Part shown: in pieces, positions 1-8,511 of the stretch
How positions within the stretch are numbered: the stretch's first letter is position 1
Layout: each line of letters begins with the position of its first letter
Source: Bog-756 sp052143895
GTDB lineage: Bacteria; Actinomycetota; Acidimicrobiia; Acidimicrobiales; RAAP-2
Direction of reading: 5' to 3'
Assembly (NCBI GenBank): GCA_052143895.1
Contig: JBKQRT010000031.1
Coordinates: 1 to 64,000 of the forward strand
Length of the DNA: 64,000 nt
Translations under genes and position numbers: made by a program
Notes under the pieces: generated by a model
Databases searched by the model: none
What the model was told of the DNA's origin: nothing
The model's input: the letters and a program-made list of their open reading frames with translations, nothing else

Positions 1-26
1 CTCGGCCCCAATAATGGAAGTTTAGG

Positions 27-67
27 AAAGCGTCTGATTCCCGGAGGTTTCCGGGACGGGCGCTTTT
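27..67. terminator. Candidate bidirectional intrinsic terminator
   Basis: An outer stem AAAGCG (27-32) pairs with CGCTTT (61-66), and an inner stem TCCCGG (39-44) pairs with CCGGGA (51-56). The A-run on the left and TTTT on the right make it look like a factor-independent terminator on either strand. It would end a gene lying left of the window. Seen by eye; no folding energy was computed. Confidence 0.55.
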
Positions 68-401
68 GCATGTCTCGTCCATCGCACCTGCTCCGGATCG
101 GGAGGCCGCTCCGGCCGAAGGTAGAGCGGGCTGAGGGTCGTGTTCGTGCCGGTTCGTGACCGTGGTCGTCGGTTCGCCCGCCACCGGCGGGTCCGCTGGG
201 GGGATGCCGGGCCCGACCGCCAGGCCGGCCTCGACGTGGTGGGGCACGCCAAGGACGCCGCGCTGTGGGAGGCGGTGTCCGGGCCGCTCGGCGGCCCGCT
301 CGGCGGCGCGTCGCTCGCCCACCATGGCGAGGCCGACGGCTGCCGACCGGTGGACTTGGTGGCCGGTGCCGGCCGGTTGTGGCTGGTCGTCGAGGGCGCG
401 G
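68..401. other. Region without a confident gene
   Basis: This stretch lies between the hairpin at 27-67 and the 3' end of the RNase D gene. A forward reading frame from a GTG at 140 runs to 547 and has GC-rich third positions over about 200-450. It has no recognisable motif, and it would overlap the RNase D gene head-on by about 145 bases. A small hypothetical gene cannot be excluded. No RNA gene was seen. Confidence 0.3.
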
Positions 402-1628
402 TCAGCGCGTCGGGTCCGTATTCGGAGCGGTCACCGCGGGAGCGGCTGGCGGCCCGCTGTTGTCACCCGGACGCCACCGCGGTTCGAGCACCAGTCGACC
501 GTCGGGCTCGAAGGCAGCCACCACCTTTCCGCCCAGCAGGTGCCTGATGGGATCACCGGCGATCGCGCTCCGCCAGCCCACATCGAGCCGGCTGGGCTCG
601 CCGCACAGCAGCAGTGCGATGTCGGCGCGGGTGGCCAGCAGCCGCTGGTCGAACTGGAGGTCGTCGGCGAGCTGGTGGACGAGGCCGGCGCACACTGCCA
701 CCGCTGCCGGCGGCGCCCGGGCCTCACCCAGCTCGGGCGGCAGGCGGAGCTGGGTGAGGCCGAGCGCGAGCCCCCGGCGCACTGCCTCGAGGATCTCGTC
801 GGCAGCCCCCTGGGACAGATGGCGGGCGTCGACCCCCCGGAGCTCCTGGAGGTCGGATCGGCCTCGCGGTGGCCGCTGGACGATGGTCGTAAGGGCGAGG
901 TCGGACAGCACGCTCCGACGTGGCCGGTCGAGCGCGGCGGCCCGACGTTCGCGCCATGCGGCCACCTCCTGTGCCACCCCCCGGGACCGCCCGGAGATCT
1001 TGCGGACGTCGCCCATCCTCCACCAGCGCTCCTCGGGCACGACCCTCCGGCCGCGGTCCGCCAGCGCCAGCGCGCACTCGTCGAGGGCCCAGGCGAGACG
1101 CCCACGTGCCACCAGCTGCTCGACCATCGTGGCCCGGAGGGCGAGGAGATGGACCACGTCACCGGCGGCGTAGGCCTTCTGGCGGTCGGAGATCGGGCGG
1201 TGGAGCCAGTCCGAGAGGCGGTCCGTCTTCGGGAGCACGATCCCCAGCAGCTGCTCGGCCAGTCGCGCCAGTGACGGCGACGACATCCCGAGGAAGCTGG
1301 CGGCGATCTGCGTGTCGAACACGGTGGTCGGTACGGCGCCACAAGCGCGCTCGAGCACGTCAAGGTCCTGACCGGCGGCATGGGCGACGGCCGTCCCCGG
1401 GCCGGCGAAGACGCGACCGAGGGGCGTGGGGTCGACGGCCAGCGGATCGACCAAGGCCACCTCGTCCCCCCACCCGAGCTGGATGAGGGCGAGCTGCGGC
1501 CAATAGGTGCGCTCGGTGTGGAATTCGGTGTCGACGGCGTAGTACTCCTCGCCGGCGAGCTCCTCACACAGGGCCCCGAGCCGGCGGGCGTCATCGACCA
1601 TCGTCGGACGGTCCGGCGTACTACCCAT
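402..1628 (-). CDS. Ribonuclease D-type 3'-5' exonuclease with HRDC region
   Basis: A 408-residue DEDD-family exoribonuclease expected to trim the 3' ends of structured RNAs in the cytoplasm. The exonuclease signatures are visible: AVDTEFHTE near residue 28 (the DxE pair), GQDLDVL (second Asp) and YAAGDVVHL (the Yx3D site). They are followed by an HRDC-type helical region with LQELRGVD. The ATG at 1628 is chosen because the frame upstream codes for Arg/Pro-rich sequence unlike any RNase D, and MGSTPDRPT leads straight into the domain. Actinobacterial RNase D proteins are of similar length. It is transcribed away from the glutamine amidotransferase gene. Confidence 0.88.
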   Translation of the reverse strand: MGSTPDRPTMVDDARRLGALCEELAGEEYYAVDTEFHTERTYWPQLALIQLGWGDEVALVDPLAVDPTPLGRVFAGPGTAVAHAAGQDLDVLERACGAVPTTVFDTQIAASFLGMSSPSLARLAEQLLGIVLPKTDRLSDWLHRPISDRQKAYAAGDVVHLLALRATMVEQLVARGRLAWALDECALALADRGRRVVPEERWWRMGDVRKISGRSRGVAQEVAAWRERRAAALDRPRRSVLSDLALTTIVQRPPRGRSDLQELRGVDARHLSQGAADEILEAVRRGLALGLTQLRLPPELGEARAPPAAVAVCAGLVHQLADDLQFDQRLLATRADIALLLCGEPSRLDVGWRSAIAGDPIRHLLGGKVVAAFEPDGRLVLEPRWRPGDNSGPPAAPAVTAPNTDPTR

Positions 1629-1849
1629 GGTGTCGGCGACGACCCGAGTCCCGCCGGCGAGGTGCCCCGCGCCGCCATGCGGCCGGTCCGGCGGCGACGG
1701 TGGTCGGTGGCCCGGGCACGACGTCACTCTAGTGGTCGGCCGCCGCCGCCCCGGGGCTCCCGGGGCCGGGACGGGGAGTACGGTGCTCGACCTCGAGCCC
1801 GTGTTCGGCTGCGGCCGGCCCCGGCCGTCCGTCGAGGAAGGAGGACCGC

Positions 1850-2585
1850 GTGTCGCGTTGTCTCGTCGTCCAGCATGTGGAGCCCGAAGGGCCCTCGGTG
1901 ATCGGGGAGGCACTGCCCGACGCCGGCTGCACGGTCGAGGTGCGGCGCGTATTCGCCGGCGATCCGCTTCCCGTCGACGCCGAGCAGCTGGACGGACTGG
2001 TGGTCATGGGCGGCCCGATGTCGGCGGTAACGGACGAGGGGTTCCCCTCCAGCGTCGCTGAGCTCGCACTGCTGGGCGACGCGGTGTCCCGCGGCGTACC
2101 GACACTGGGCGTCTGTCTCGGCGCGCAGCTCCCGGCCCAGGCGACCGGAGGTTCGGTGCACCCGGGTCACGGTGCCGAGATCGGTTGGGGCGACGTCGGG
2201 CTGACCGCGGACGCCGGCGCCGATCCGCTGCTCACCGGTCTCCCAGCGCGCCTCACGGTCCTGCACTGGCACGGCGATACGTTCTCGCTCCCGCCGTGCG
2301 ACCCGGCTGGCCTCGAACGAGCGCTACACCAACCAGGCCTTCCGTGTCGGTGACCGCGCCTGGGGACTGCAGTTCCACATGGAGGTGGACACCCGGGCGG
2401 TGGCGGCGTTCGTCGAGGCGTTCGACGACGGTCCCCGGGCGGCAGGCGTCGACCCCGACACCATCCACCGCACCGCACCGTCCGCCCTCGAACGGGCGGC
2501 GCCGGCCCGTGACCTGGTGATCGCCCGGTTCGCCGCGCAGGCCGACCAGCACTGCCGCCGCCGGGAGCTGGTCCAGCCGGGCTGA
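1850..2585 (+). pseudogene. Class I glutamine amidotransferase-like gene, frameshifted
   Basis: A type 1 glutamine amidotransferase-like protein of about 244 residues in two frames. The first frame carries LVVMGGPMSAV and the nucleophile motif GVCLGAQ. It fails near 2296, where it continues as nonsense to 2353. The second frame picks up at once with ATRLASNERYTNQAFRVGDR and the catalytic-His motif LQFHMEV, ending at 2585. The junction reads ccgccgtgcgacc; a +1 insertion or 2-base loss explains it. Everything except the frame is intact, so this is either a recent lesion or a consensus error. The substrate is unknown; such proteins are often annotated GMP synthase-like. Confidence 0.8.
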
Positions 2586-2740
2586 CCACTGGGATGGGCG
2601 TCACCCCGGTCCTCCGCCCGCCGCCGGTCCGCCCGCCGCGCCCAGCCATGCCCGCCCACCTCGACGCGCCCGCCCCGACCATCACGCCGCCGGGCGCTCG
2701 GCCCGTGCGCGTTTCCGTTGTGTGAACATTGCCAACCGAA

Positions 2741-2770
2741 GTTGTCTCTTGGACAACCTCCAGGTACGGT
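2741..2770 (+). promoter_or_regulatory. Promoter with overlapping operator palindrome, leaderless start
   Basis: A perfect inverted repeat GTTGTC-TCTTG-GACAAC occupies 2741-2757. It overlaps a -35-like TTGTCT (2742-2747). With a 17-base spacer this is followed by a -10-like TACGGT (2765-2770). Transcription would begin about seven bases on, at the ATG at 2777, giving a leaderless mRNA. No Shine-Dalgarno sequence precedes that ATG. The layout suggests autoregulation by the XRE-cupin protein encoded next; that is inference. Confidence 0.6.
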
Positions 2771-2776
2771 GGCGCC

Positions 2777-3352
2777 ATGGCCTTCGAGACCACGCTGGCG
2801 TCCATCGGGGAACGGATGCACTCGGCCCGCGATCGCTCCGGCGTCACGTTGGAGCAGCTAGCCGAGGCGACCGGCTTGTCGAAGGCGCACCTGTCCCGGC
2901 TCGAATCGGGTGGGCGCCAACCGTCGATCGCCGCGCTGCTCGACGTCTCCGTCGCCCTCGGTGTCCCGGTCAACGTCCTCCTGGGCGAGGACAGGAGCGG
3001 GGCCCCGCTCTCGGTGTCGTCGGGGGGCGAGCCCCGCCACGAGGCCAACGGGCTCGCCGTCATGACCCGGAGCGGTTACCCGGGTTCGTCGGCCATCGAG
3101 GCGCTCAGCATCACCATCGACCCGGAGCGGGCCCCGTCGCCACCCGCCCGCCACCGGGGCGAGGAGTGGCTGTACGTGGTGTCGGGGACCCTGCTCCTCG
3201 AGTACGACGGGGAGGTCCACTCGCTCGCCGCCGGGGAGTGCACCCACTTCGACGCCGACCGCCCGCACCGGCTGGCGGCGGTCGGCGGGGAGACCGAGAT
3301 CCTGATGGTGGCGGCCCACGACCTGAGGAGTCTGCAAGCCATCCACCGGTAG
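2777..3352 (+). CDS. XRE-family transcriptional regulator with C-terminal cupin
   Basis: A 191-residue DNA-binding regulator. Residues about 8-65 form an XRE helix-turn-helix (SGVTLEQLAEATGLSKAHLSRLE... is typical). Residues about 105-180 form a cupin barrel with the HRGEEWLYVVSG and GECTHFDADRPH motifs that bind a small ligand or metal. Proteins of this layout (SutR/PuuR-like) usually control uptake or breakdown of amino acids or amines. The start at 2777 is preferred because it fits a leaderless promoter and leads directly into the HTH. The next genes are an M24 peptidase and an APC permease, which fits that role. The ligand cannot be predicted. Confidence 0.88.
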   Translation: MAFETTLASIGERMHSARDRSGVTLEQLAEATGLSKAHLSRLESGGRQPSIAALLDVSVALGVPVNVLLGEDRSGAPLSVSSGGEPRHEANGLAVMTRSGYPGSSAIEALSITIDPERAPSPPARHRGEEWLYVVSGTLLLEYDGEVHSLAAGECTHFDADRPHRLAAVGGETEILMVAAHDLRSLQAIHR

Positions 3353-3412
3353 GGACCGGGCACCGGAACGACGCACCCACCACCGACTCACAACGAACAC
3401 GGAGGCGATGTG

Positions 3413-4117
3413 ATGACAAACACCCTGGAGGACTTCGAGGCGACGGGCGAGAAGTTCTCCCCCGACAAGTTGATGGACGTGCGGGACCGCACCCGGCAGG
3501 CCGTCCACGCCATCGCCGCACAGGTCGAGGTGGGCATGGCCGAGGAAGAGGCGAAGGCTTTGGCACGGTCGACACTGTCCGAGCTCGGCATGCGGCGCGG
3601 GTGGCACCACATCATCGTCCGGGTCGGGTCGAACACCATCAAGGACTTCATGGAGCGGTCCGAGCCCGGCGTCGTGCTGGGTGAGAACGACGTCTTCTTC
3701 GTCGACATCGGACCGATCTACGACGGATGCGAAGGGGATGCCGGTGACACCTTCGTGGTCGGGGACGACCCCGAGCACCACCGGGCCAAGCTCGACGTTC
3801 GGGACATCTGGGAGGAGACCCGCCGGCTCTGGTTCGAACGCGGGGCCAACGGAACGGAGCTCTACGTGTTCGCCGGCCGGGCGGCGGCGCCGCGTGGCTG
3901 GAAGCTCAACTTCGATCTCTCCGGCCACCGGCTCTCCGACTTCCCACACTCCGCCCACTACGACGGGTCGATCGCCGATGTGCCCTTCGCCCTCCACCCC
4001 GACCGCTGGGTGCTCGAGATCGCCATCATCCACCCGGAGCGTCCGTTCGGTGCCTTCTACGAGGACCTGCTCCTTGAGGACCAGTCGTTCCCCGAGTGGG
4101 TGTTCCCCGCCGGCTGA
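3413..4117 (+). CDS. M24-family metallopeptidase, catalytic domain only
   Basis: A 234-residue 'pita-bread' fold protein of the creatinase/aminopeptidase P/methionine aminopeptidase superfamily. The five metal ligands can be followed: FFVDIGP, EGDAGDT, DLSGHRL, VLEIAI and a last acidic residue in LLLEDQ. It lacks the N-terminal domain of prolidases and creatinases (about 400 residues), so it is a minimal catalytic unit. GGAGG at 3401 sits seven bases before the ATG at 3413; an in-frame GTG at 3410 is the alternative. It lies between a cupin regulator and a permease gene, suggesting breakdown of an imported peptide, amino acid derivative or amine. Substrate unknown. Confidence 0.85.
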   Translation: MTNTLEDFEATGEKFSPDKLMDVRDRTRQAVHAIAAQVEVGMAEEEAKALARSTLSELGMRRGWHHIIVRVGSNTIKDFMERSEPGVVLGENDVFFVDIGPIYDGCEGDAGDTFVVGDDPEHHRAKLDVRDIWEETRRLWFERGANGTELYVFAGRAAAPRGWKLNFDLSGHRLSDFPHSAHYDGSIADVPFALHPDRWVLEIAIIHPERPFGAFYEDLLLEDQSFPEWVFPAG

Positions 4118-4172
4118 GCATCGCGGCGGGGGCCGGCGGGAGTTGCGATCGGCGGAACCACGCAGCAGCTAC

Positions 4173-4338
4173 GCGCACATAATACATATATGCGCGCCCA
4201 CATTATAACGCAAGTTAGGGTAAATTAGTCGGTCAATTAGCTGGGCAATTTACACTCCATTCATATGCTGTACAATGGGACAAAATATACTGGCCTTACA
4301 CTCCAATTGAGGTAGTTGATCCCCCCCAATTGTGAGTG
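4173..4338. promoter_or_regulatory. AT-rich control region upstream of APC permease
   Basis: The 309-base gap between the peptidase and the permease is strikingly AT-rich for this DNA. It contains a hairpin GCGCACATA (4173-4181) / TATATGCGC (4187-4195, one mismatch). A direct repeat TTACACTCCA lies at 4250-4259 and 4296-4305. A bulged inverted repeat CACTCCAATTG (4299-4309) / CAATTGTGAGTG (4327-4338) overlaps the second copy. A good promoter, TTTACA (4249-4254), 16 bases, TACAAT (4271-4276), points at the permease. These elements suggest regulated transcription; no known riboswitch was recognised. Confidence 0.55.
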
Positions 4339-4426
4339 TGATACACGGATAGGGCCCCACTGCTCGTGGCGCCATCGGCGTCATCTCACTCCTTCCCCTA
4401 CGACGTTGGAAGGAGCACTGAGCACG

Positions 4427-5971
4427 ATGAAGATGTTCACGACGGGGGTACCCTCCGGACCACCGAAGACCCGTCCCGGGCTGCGTGCGAACGCACTGGG
4501 TTTCCCGACCGTGCTCGCCCAGTCGGTGGCGCTCATCTCGCCAACCATGACCGCCGTCCTGATCATCCCCCTGGTGTTCGCCGATGCCGGGCCGGGCAGC
4601 TGGCTGGCCTACCTGTTCGGCACGGTCATGCTGCTGTTCGTGGTGGCGTGCCTCAATCCGTTCTCCCGCCGATCCGCCTCTCCCGGATCCATGTACGCGT
4701 ACACGGGGCGGGGGCTCGGGCCGACATCGGGCTGTCGGGCTGGACCCTGATCTGGTCGTACCTCTTCATCGGTGTCGCCGGCCTGGCCGGGTTCGCCGTC
4801 TTCGCACAGCAGTTCATCACCGCAATCGGCATACACGTCACCGTGGCGCCGATCCTCCTCTTCCTGGTCAGCGCAGCCGTCTGCTGGTACATCGCCTTCA
4901 AGGACATCCGGGTCCCGTCGCTGCTGACCCTGGTCATCGATGGACTGTCGGTGACCTGCATCATGGTGCTGGCGTTCATCGTGCTCTTCAAGCACGGATT
5001 CAGCGTCGACACCGACCAGCTCACGCTGAAGGGCATGGACCTGCACGGCCTGAGTCTGGCCGTCGTCGTCTGCGTGTTCTCGCTCGTCGGCTTCGAGAGC
5101 GCCACCGCACTCGGCGGCGAGGCCAAGAACCCGCTGCGCAACGTCCCCCGGGCCGTGCGGACCAGCCTGCTGGTGGCCAGGGGCCTTCTTCGTCTTCATG
5201 AGCTCCGTGGAGGTGTTCGGAACCCGCCACTACGGCTCCCCCCTGAGCGACGTGGCGGCCCCGCTGAACCTGCTGGCGCAGATCTACAGCGTCAGCTGGT
5301 TCCGGGTTCCCCTGTCCCTCTGCGCAATGGTGAGCTTCTTCTCCCTCACCTTGTCGTGCCTCAACGCCGGGTCGCGGATCATCTACCCGATGGCCCAGCA
5401 CCGCGTGTTCCATCACCATCTCGGGCGGGCCCATGCCCAGAACCGCACCCCGCACGTAACCATCTCGGTGTACATGGCGATCATCATGGCCGTGCCCCTG
5501 GTGCTCGAGGCGTTCACCAACCCGCTCACCATCCTCGGCGACGCCGGCACACTGGCGGCCTTCGGGTTCCTGTTGGCCTACTTCCTCATCACGGTGGCGG
5601 CGCCCGTCTACCTGAAGAAGATAAGTCAGCTCCGACCGGTCAACGTGGTGATGGCCGTCCTGGCCTTCGTCCTGCTCCTGGTCCCGACGATCGGCAGCTT
5701 CGTGCCCGTGCCGCCCTACCCGGTCAGGATCTTCCCCTACATCTTCCTGGCCTACATGGCGGTCGGATCCGGCTGGCTCTTCGTCGTGAGCCGGCGCAAG
5801 CCAGGCATCCTGGCCGAGATCGGCGCCGACCTCGAACGTACCGAGCCGTCGACGCCGACCATCCTTGCGCCGATCGACGAGGAGCTCACGCCGGACGTCG
5901 CGCCGTCCCCGGCACCGGTTCGCCCCCAGCCGGAACCGGCCGAGCCGGTCGCCGAGCCGATCATCGCCTGA
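4427..5971 (+). pseudogene. APC-family amino acid permease with two compensating frameshifts
   Basis: An amino acid/polyamine/organocation permease of about 514 residues, read in three pieces. Residues from MKMFTTG through SPGSMYAYTGRGLGP are in the first frame. A one-base loss near 4731 moves the reading to a second frame, from SGWTLIWSYLFIG to VRTSLLVA. An extra base near 5178 restores the first frame at MSSVEVFGTRHYGS, which runs to the stop at 5971. Membrane segments are continuous across the joins, and no codon is lost apart from the joins. AAGGAG at 4410 precedes the ATG by 11 bases. It is probably the transporter for the substrate of the adjacent M24 peptidase. Either two sequencing errors or a real double lesion. 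Confidence 0.82.
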
Positions 5972-5982
5972 CGTCGACCGCG

Positions 5983-6018
5983 TGCACGGGTCGGGGCACG
6001 CGGCCCCTGACCCGTGCA
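5983..6018 (+). terminator. Strong hairpin after the permease gene
   Basis: TGCACGGGTC (5983-5992) pairs perfectly with GACCCGTGCA (6009-6018). The stem continues inward as GGGG (5993-5996) / CCCC (6004-6007) around one bulged T. It begins 12 bases after the permease stop. There is no T-run, but such U-less hairpins are common after actinobacterial genes, so a terminator or mRNA-end stabiliser is likely. Confidence 0.6.
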
Positions 6019-6033
6019 GGCCCGGTGCCGTGT

Positions 6034-6068
6034 ACTGTCTCGGGGCCATGTCCTGCACCCGAGACAGT
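6034..6068. promoter_or_regulatory. 11-bp inverted repeat upstream of MFS gene
   Basis: ACTGTCTCGGG (6034-6044) and CCCGAGACAGT (6058-6068) are perfect inverted repeats separated by 13 bases. They lie 83 bases before the likely start of the MFS transporter and just after the permease hairpin. It may be a second terminator hairpin or an operator for a dimeric repressor; the sequence alone cannot decide. Confidence 0.5.
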
Positions 6069-6151
6069 GGGTCCGGGCCCGGCCGGTGACCATCGCCGGC
6101 CCGACGGCGGGCCCCCCACCCGGCGGCGGTGGGTGGCGGGAGCGGACCGCC

Positions 6152-7636
6152 ATGCCGACCCTGGTGACCGTGGCCGCGCTCGTGGCCATCGTGAGCAGCC
6201 TGGGTGCACCGCTCATCCCCACCATCGCCCGCACCGACCGGGTCCCGCTGAGCACGGCGGAGTGGCTCCTGACCGCCGCCCTCATGACGGGTGCGCTGGC
6301 TACGCCGGCCATGGGCCGACTGGCCGACGGGCCCCACAAGCGCCGGGTGATCGAGGTCGCCCTCGGCGTGGTCCTGGCCGGGTGCGTCCTGTCGGCGGCC
6401 TCCTCCGGCTTCTGGGTGCTCGTGGTCGGGCGCGGCCTGCAGGGGTTCGGGCTCGGGCTCCTGCCAGTCACCATGGCCATCGCCCGGAGCCTGTTCCCGC
6501 CGGCCGCCGCCGGTCGCGCCATCGCCACGCTGTCGGTCACCGCCGCCGTGGGTGCGGGCCTCGGCTACCCGCTGACCGCGTTGATCGCCCAGGTCGTCGA
6601 CGTCCACGCCGCTTTCTGGTTCGGCGCCGTCACCGTCGCCGTGGCCCTCCTGCTCGTCGTGGTGGTGCTCCCGGCCCGGTCGTCGGCGACCTCGCGCGCC
6701 TTCGACGTCGTCGGCATGGTCACCCTGGGCACCGCCGTCGTCGGCGTCTCGGTCGTGCTCAGCGAGGGTGGAGGGTGGGGCTGGACGTCGCCCACGACCC
6801 TCGTCATCGTCGGCGGTTGCGCCATGCTCGTCGGTGTGTGGATCCGCCACGAGCTGCGGGTCGCGGACCCGCTCATCGATGTCCGCCAGGTACGGAACCG
6901 CTCGGTGCTGACCGCCGACGTCTCGGGGTTCGTGATCGCCGCGGCCATGTACATGTTCCTCCCCATCATGATCGAGTTCGTGCAGATCCCGGCGGTCGTC
7001 GGGTACGGGTTCGGCGCCTCGGTGCTGGTGTCGGGGCTCGTCTTCGTCCCCCTCTCCATCGGCTCGTTCACCGCCAGCCGGTGCCTCGCTCTCTACGACC
7101 GCCACCTCGGCACGCGGAGCATGATCCCCTTCGGCTCGCTGGTGTTCGCGGCGTCGGCACTCTTCTTCGCCCTCGAGCACCGGTTCCTCTGGGAGGCGTT
7201 CATGGCCGCCGGCCTGGCCGGCATCGGCATCGGCTTCACCTTCGCCGCTATGCCCGGGTTCATCGTGCGGGCGGTCCCGGCGTCGGAGACCGGCAGTGCC
7301 ACCGGCTTCTACCAGGTCCTCCGGAGCATCGGCCTTTCGGTCGGGAGCGCCCTGGCCGCCGCCCTGCTGACGGCGTACACCGTCACCGGCCGCACCTACC
7401 CGTCCTTCGAGGGGTTCCGGACCACCCTGCTCGTGGCCTCGGGGCTCTGCGTGGTCACCGCCGTGCTCAGCTTCGTGCTGCCCGGCGGTCCGACCGCTGG
7501 GCAACCGCCGCTGGCCGGGGCGGTCGTCCAGATGATGGAGGAGGAGGCCGAAGTCGGCGTCACCGCCCTCTCGCTGGCCGAAGAGGTGCCGCTCGACAGG
7601 ACGCCGCTCGAAAGGACGCAGCCGCCACCGCTGTAA
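6152..7636 (+). CDS. MFS drug/metabolite exporter
   Basis: A 494-residue major facilitator superfamily protein with about 12-14 hydrophobic segments. It resembles DHA-type exporters (MGRLADGPHKRRVIEVALG matches the loop 2-3 motif, GRGLQGFGLGLLP the later one). The inner-membrane protein would expel small molecules using the proton gradient. The C-terminal 50 residues are acidic and soluble. The ATG at 6152 follows GGCGGGAG; a GTG at 6086 is also in frame but adds a Pro/Gly-rich leader. It is preceded by a perfect 11-bp inverted repeat that could be an operator. Substrate unknown. Confidence 0.85.
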   Translation: MPTLVTVAALVAIVSSLGAPLIPTIARTDRVPLSTAEWLLTAALMTGALATPAMGRLADGPHKRRVIEVALGVVLAGCVLSAASSGFWVLVVGRGLQGFGLGLLPVTMAIARSLFPPAAAGRAIATLSVTAAVGAGLGYPLTALIAQVVDVHAAFWFGAVTVAVALLLVVVVLPARSSATSRAFDVVGMVTLGTAVVGVSVVLSEGGGWGWTSPTTLVIVGGCAMLVGVWIRHELRVADPLIDVRQVRNRSVLTADVSGFVIAAAMYMFLPIMIEFVQIPAVVGYGFGASVLVSGLVFVPLSIGSFTASRCLALYDRHLGTRSMIPFGSLVFAASALFFALEHRFLWEAFMAAGLAGIGIGFTFAAMPGFIVRAVPASETGSATGFYQVLRSIGLSVGSALAAALLTAYTVTGRTYPSFEGFRTTLLVASGLCVVTAVLSFVLPGGPTAGQPPLAGAVVQMMEEEAEVGVTALSLAEEVPLDRTPLERTQPPPL

Positions 7637-7678
7637 ACGGCACGGCCCGGGGCGACGGGTGGGGGTCGACCGGCCCGG

Positions 7679-8290
7679 CTACGTCCAGTCCTCGCGTAGC
7701 CCGTCGCCTGACGGGTCCGGGCGGAAGACCGGGAGCGAGCCGAGCGCGTGCACGAGCGTGGCGTCGGCCCCGAGGGTGTTCCGCCAGCCCGAGCCCTCGG
7801 TCATCAGGACACCGGCCGCCACGGGGACGCCCCCCACCCCACGGATGAGGGCCAGCGCCGCCAGCATCGACGCACCGGTCGAGACGATGTCGTCGACCAC
7901 CGCCACCCGACGGCCCTGGACCGAGCCCACCCGCGCCGGGTCCATCCGCAGCGTCTGGTGGGCATCGGTGGTGATCGAGCGGACCGTCTCGGCGTGCGCG
8001 TCCCCGAGGTGGATCTTCGGGGTCTTGTGGAGGATCAGGTAGTCGTCGAGTCCGAGGGAGCGGGTGACCTCGATGGCCAGAGGGATGCCCATGGTGGCCA
8101 CCGACACGACGATATCCGGTGCGAACGGGCGCAGCTCGGCGGCCAGCTCGCGTCCGGCGGTGTCGGCGAAGGCTACGCCGTGGTCGACGGTGATGAGCAG
8201 GGCGATGGTGAGATCGGGGCCGAGGGGGACGAGGGGGAGCTCGACGGCCTGCGAACCGACCGTGGTCCGGTAGGTGTGGGCGGCACGCAT
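7679..8290 (-). CDS. Phosphoribosyltransferase (APRT-like)
   Basis: A 203-residue type I phosphoribosyltransferase. The PRPP-binding loop VAVVDDIVSTGAS is clear near residue 135, and the upstream SVATMGIPLAIEVTRSLGL matches the pyrophosphate-loop region. It is similar to adenine phosphoribosyltransferase and to PRTase-like regulators of the PurR/ComF type, so it probably takes part in purine salvage. The base specificity cannot be read. The ATG at 8290 is chosen because the frame upstream is Arg/Pro-rich. It converges on the MFS gene with 42 bases between the stops. Confidence 0.82.
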   Translation of the reverse strand: MRAAHTYRTTVGSQAVELPLVPLGPDLTIALLITVDHGVAFADTAGRELAAELRPFAPDIVVSVATMGIPLAIEVTRSLGLDDYLILHKTPKIHLGDAHAETVRSITTDAHQTLRMDPARVGSVQGRRVAVVDDIVSTGASMLAALALIRGVGGVPVAAGVLMTEGSGWRNTLGADATLVHALGSLPVFRPDPSGDGLREDWT

Positions 8291-8511
8291 GGGCGCGACT
8301 CTGGTCGATCCGCCCAACGGCCGCAACCGGCGTGAACGGAGACGCACCGAGTCCCGGGTCCGGCGGCCGCCCGAACGCCCGGGGTCCGGGCACGACCGGC
8401 CGGGGAGTGGTTGACTCGTGGCAGGCACGCCGGGGACGCCGTCGGTTCCGGGGAGCCCGTGCGGGCCCGATCGTCCCCCCGTCCCCCGTCCACCACGCAG
8501 GAGCGTCGCCG

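Noticed and set aside
140..547. Forward reading frame of 135 codons near the window start
   Set aside because: It overlaps the RNase D gene head-on by about 145 bases, has no motif and no good ribosome site. Codon bias over 200-450 keeps it as a remote possibility only.
5021..7504. A long minus-strand frame opposite the permease and MFS genes
   Set aside because: It is Gly/Asp/His-rich without motifs, and lies antisense to clear transporters; long antisense frames are expected in such GC-rich DNA.
4366..7848. A 1,160-codon open frame running through the permease and MFS genes
   Set aside because: Only the part at about 4732-5178 is real coding (the middle of the permease). The rest is Arg/Gly/Pro-rich and out of frame with two recognisable genes.
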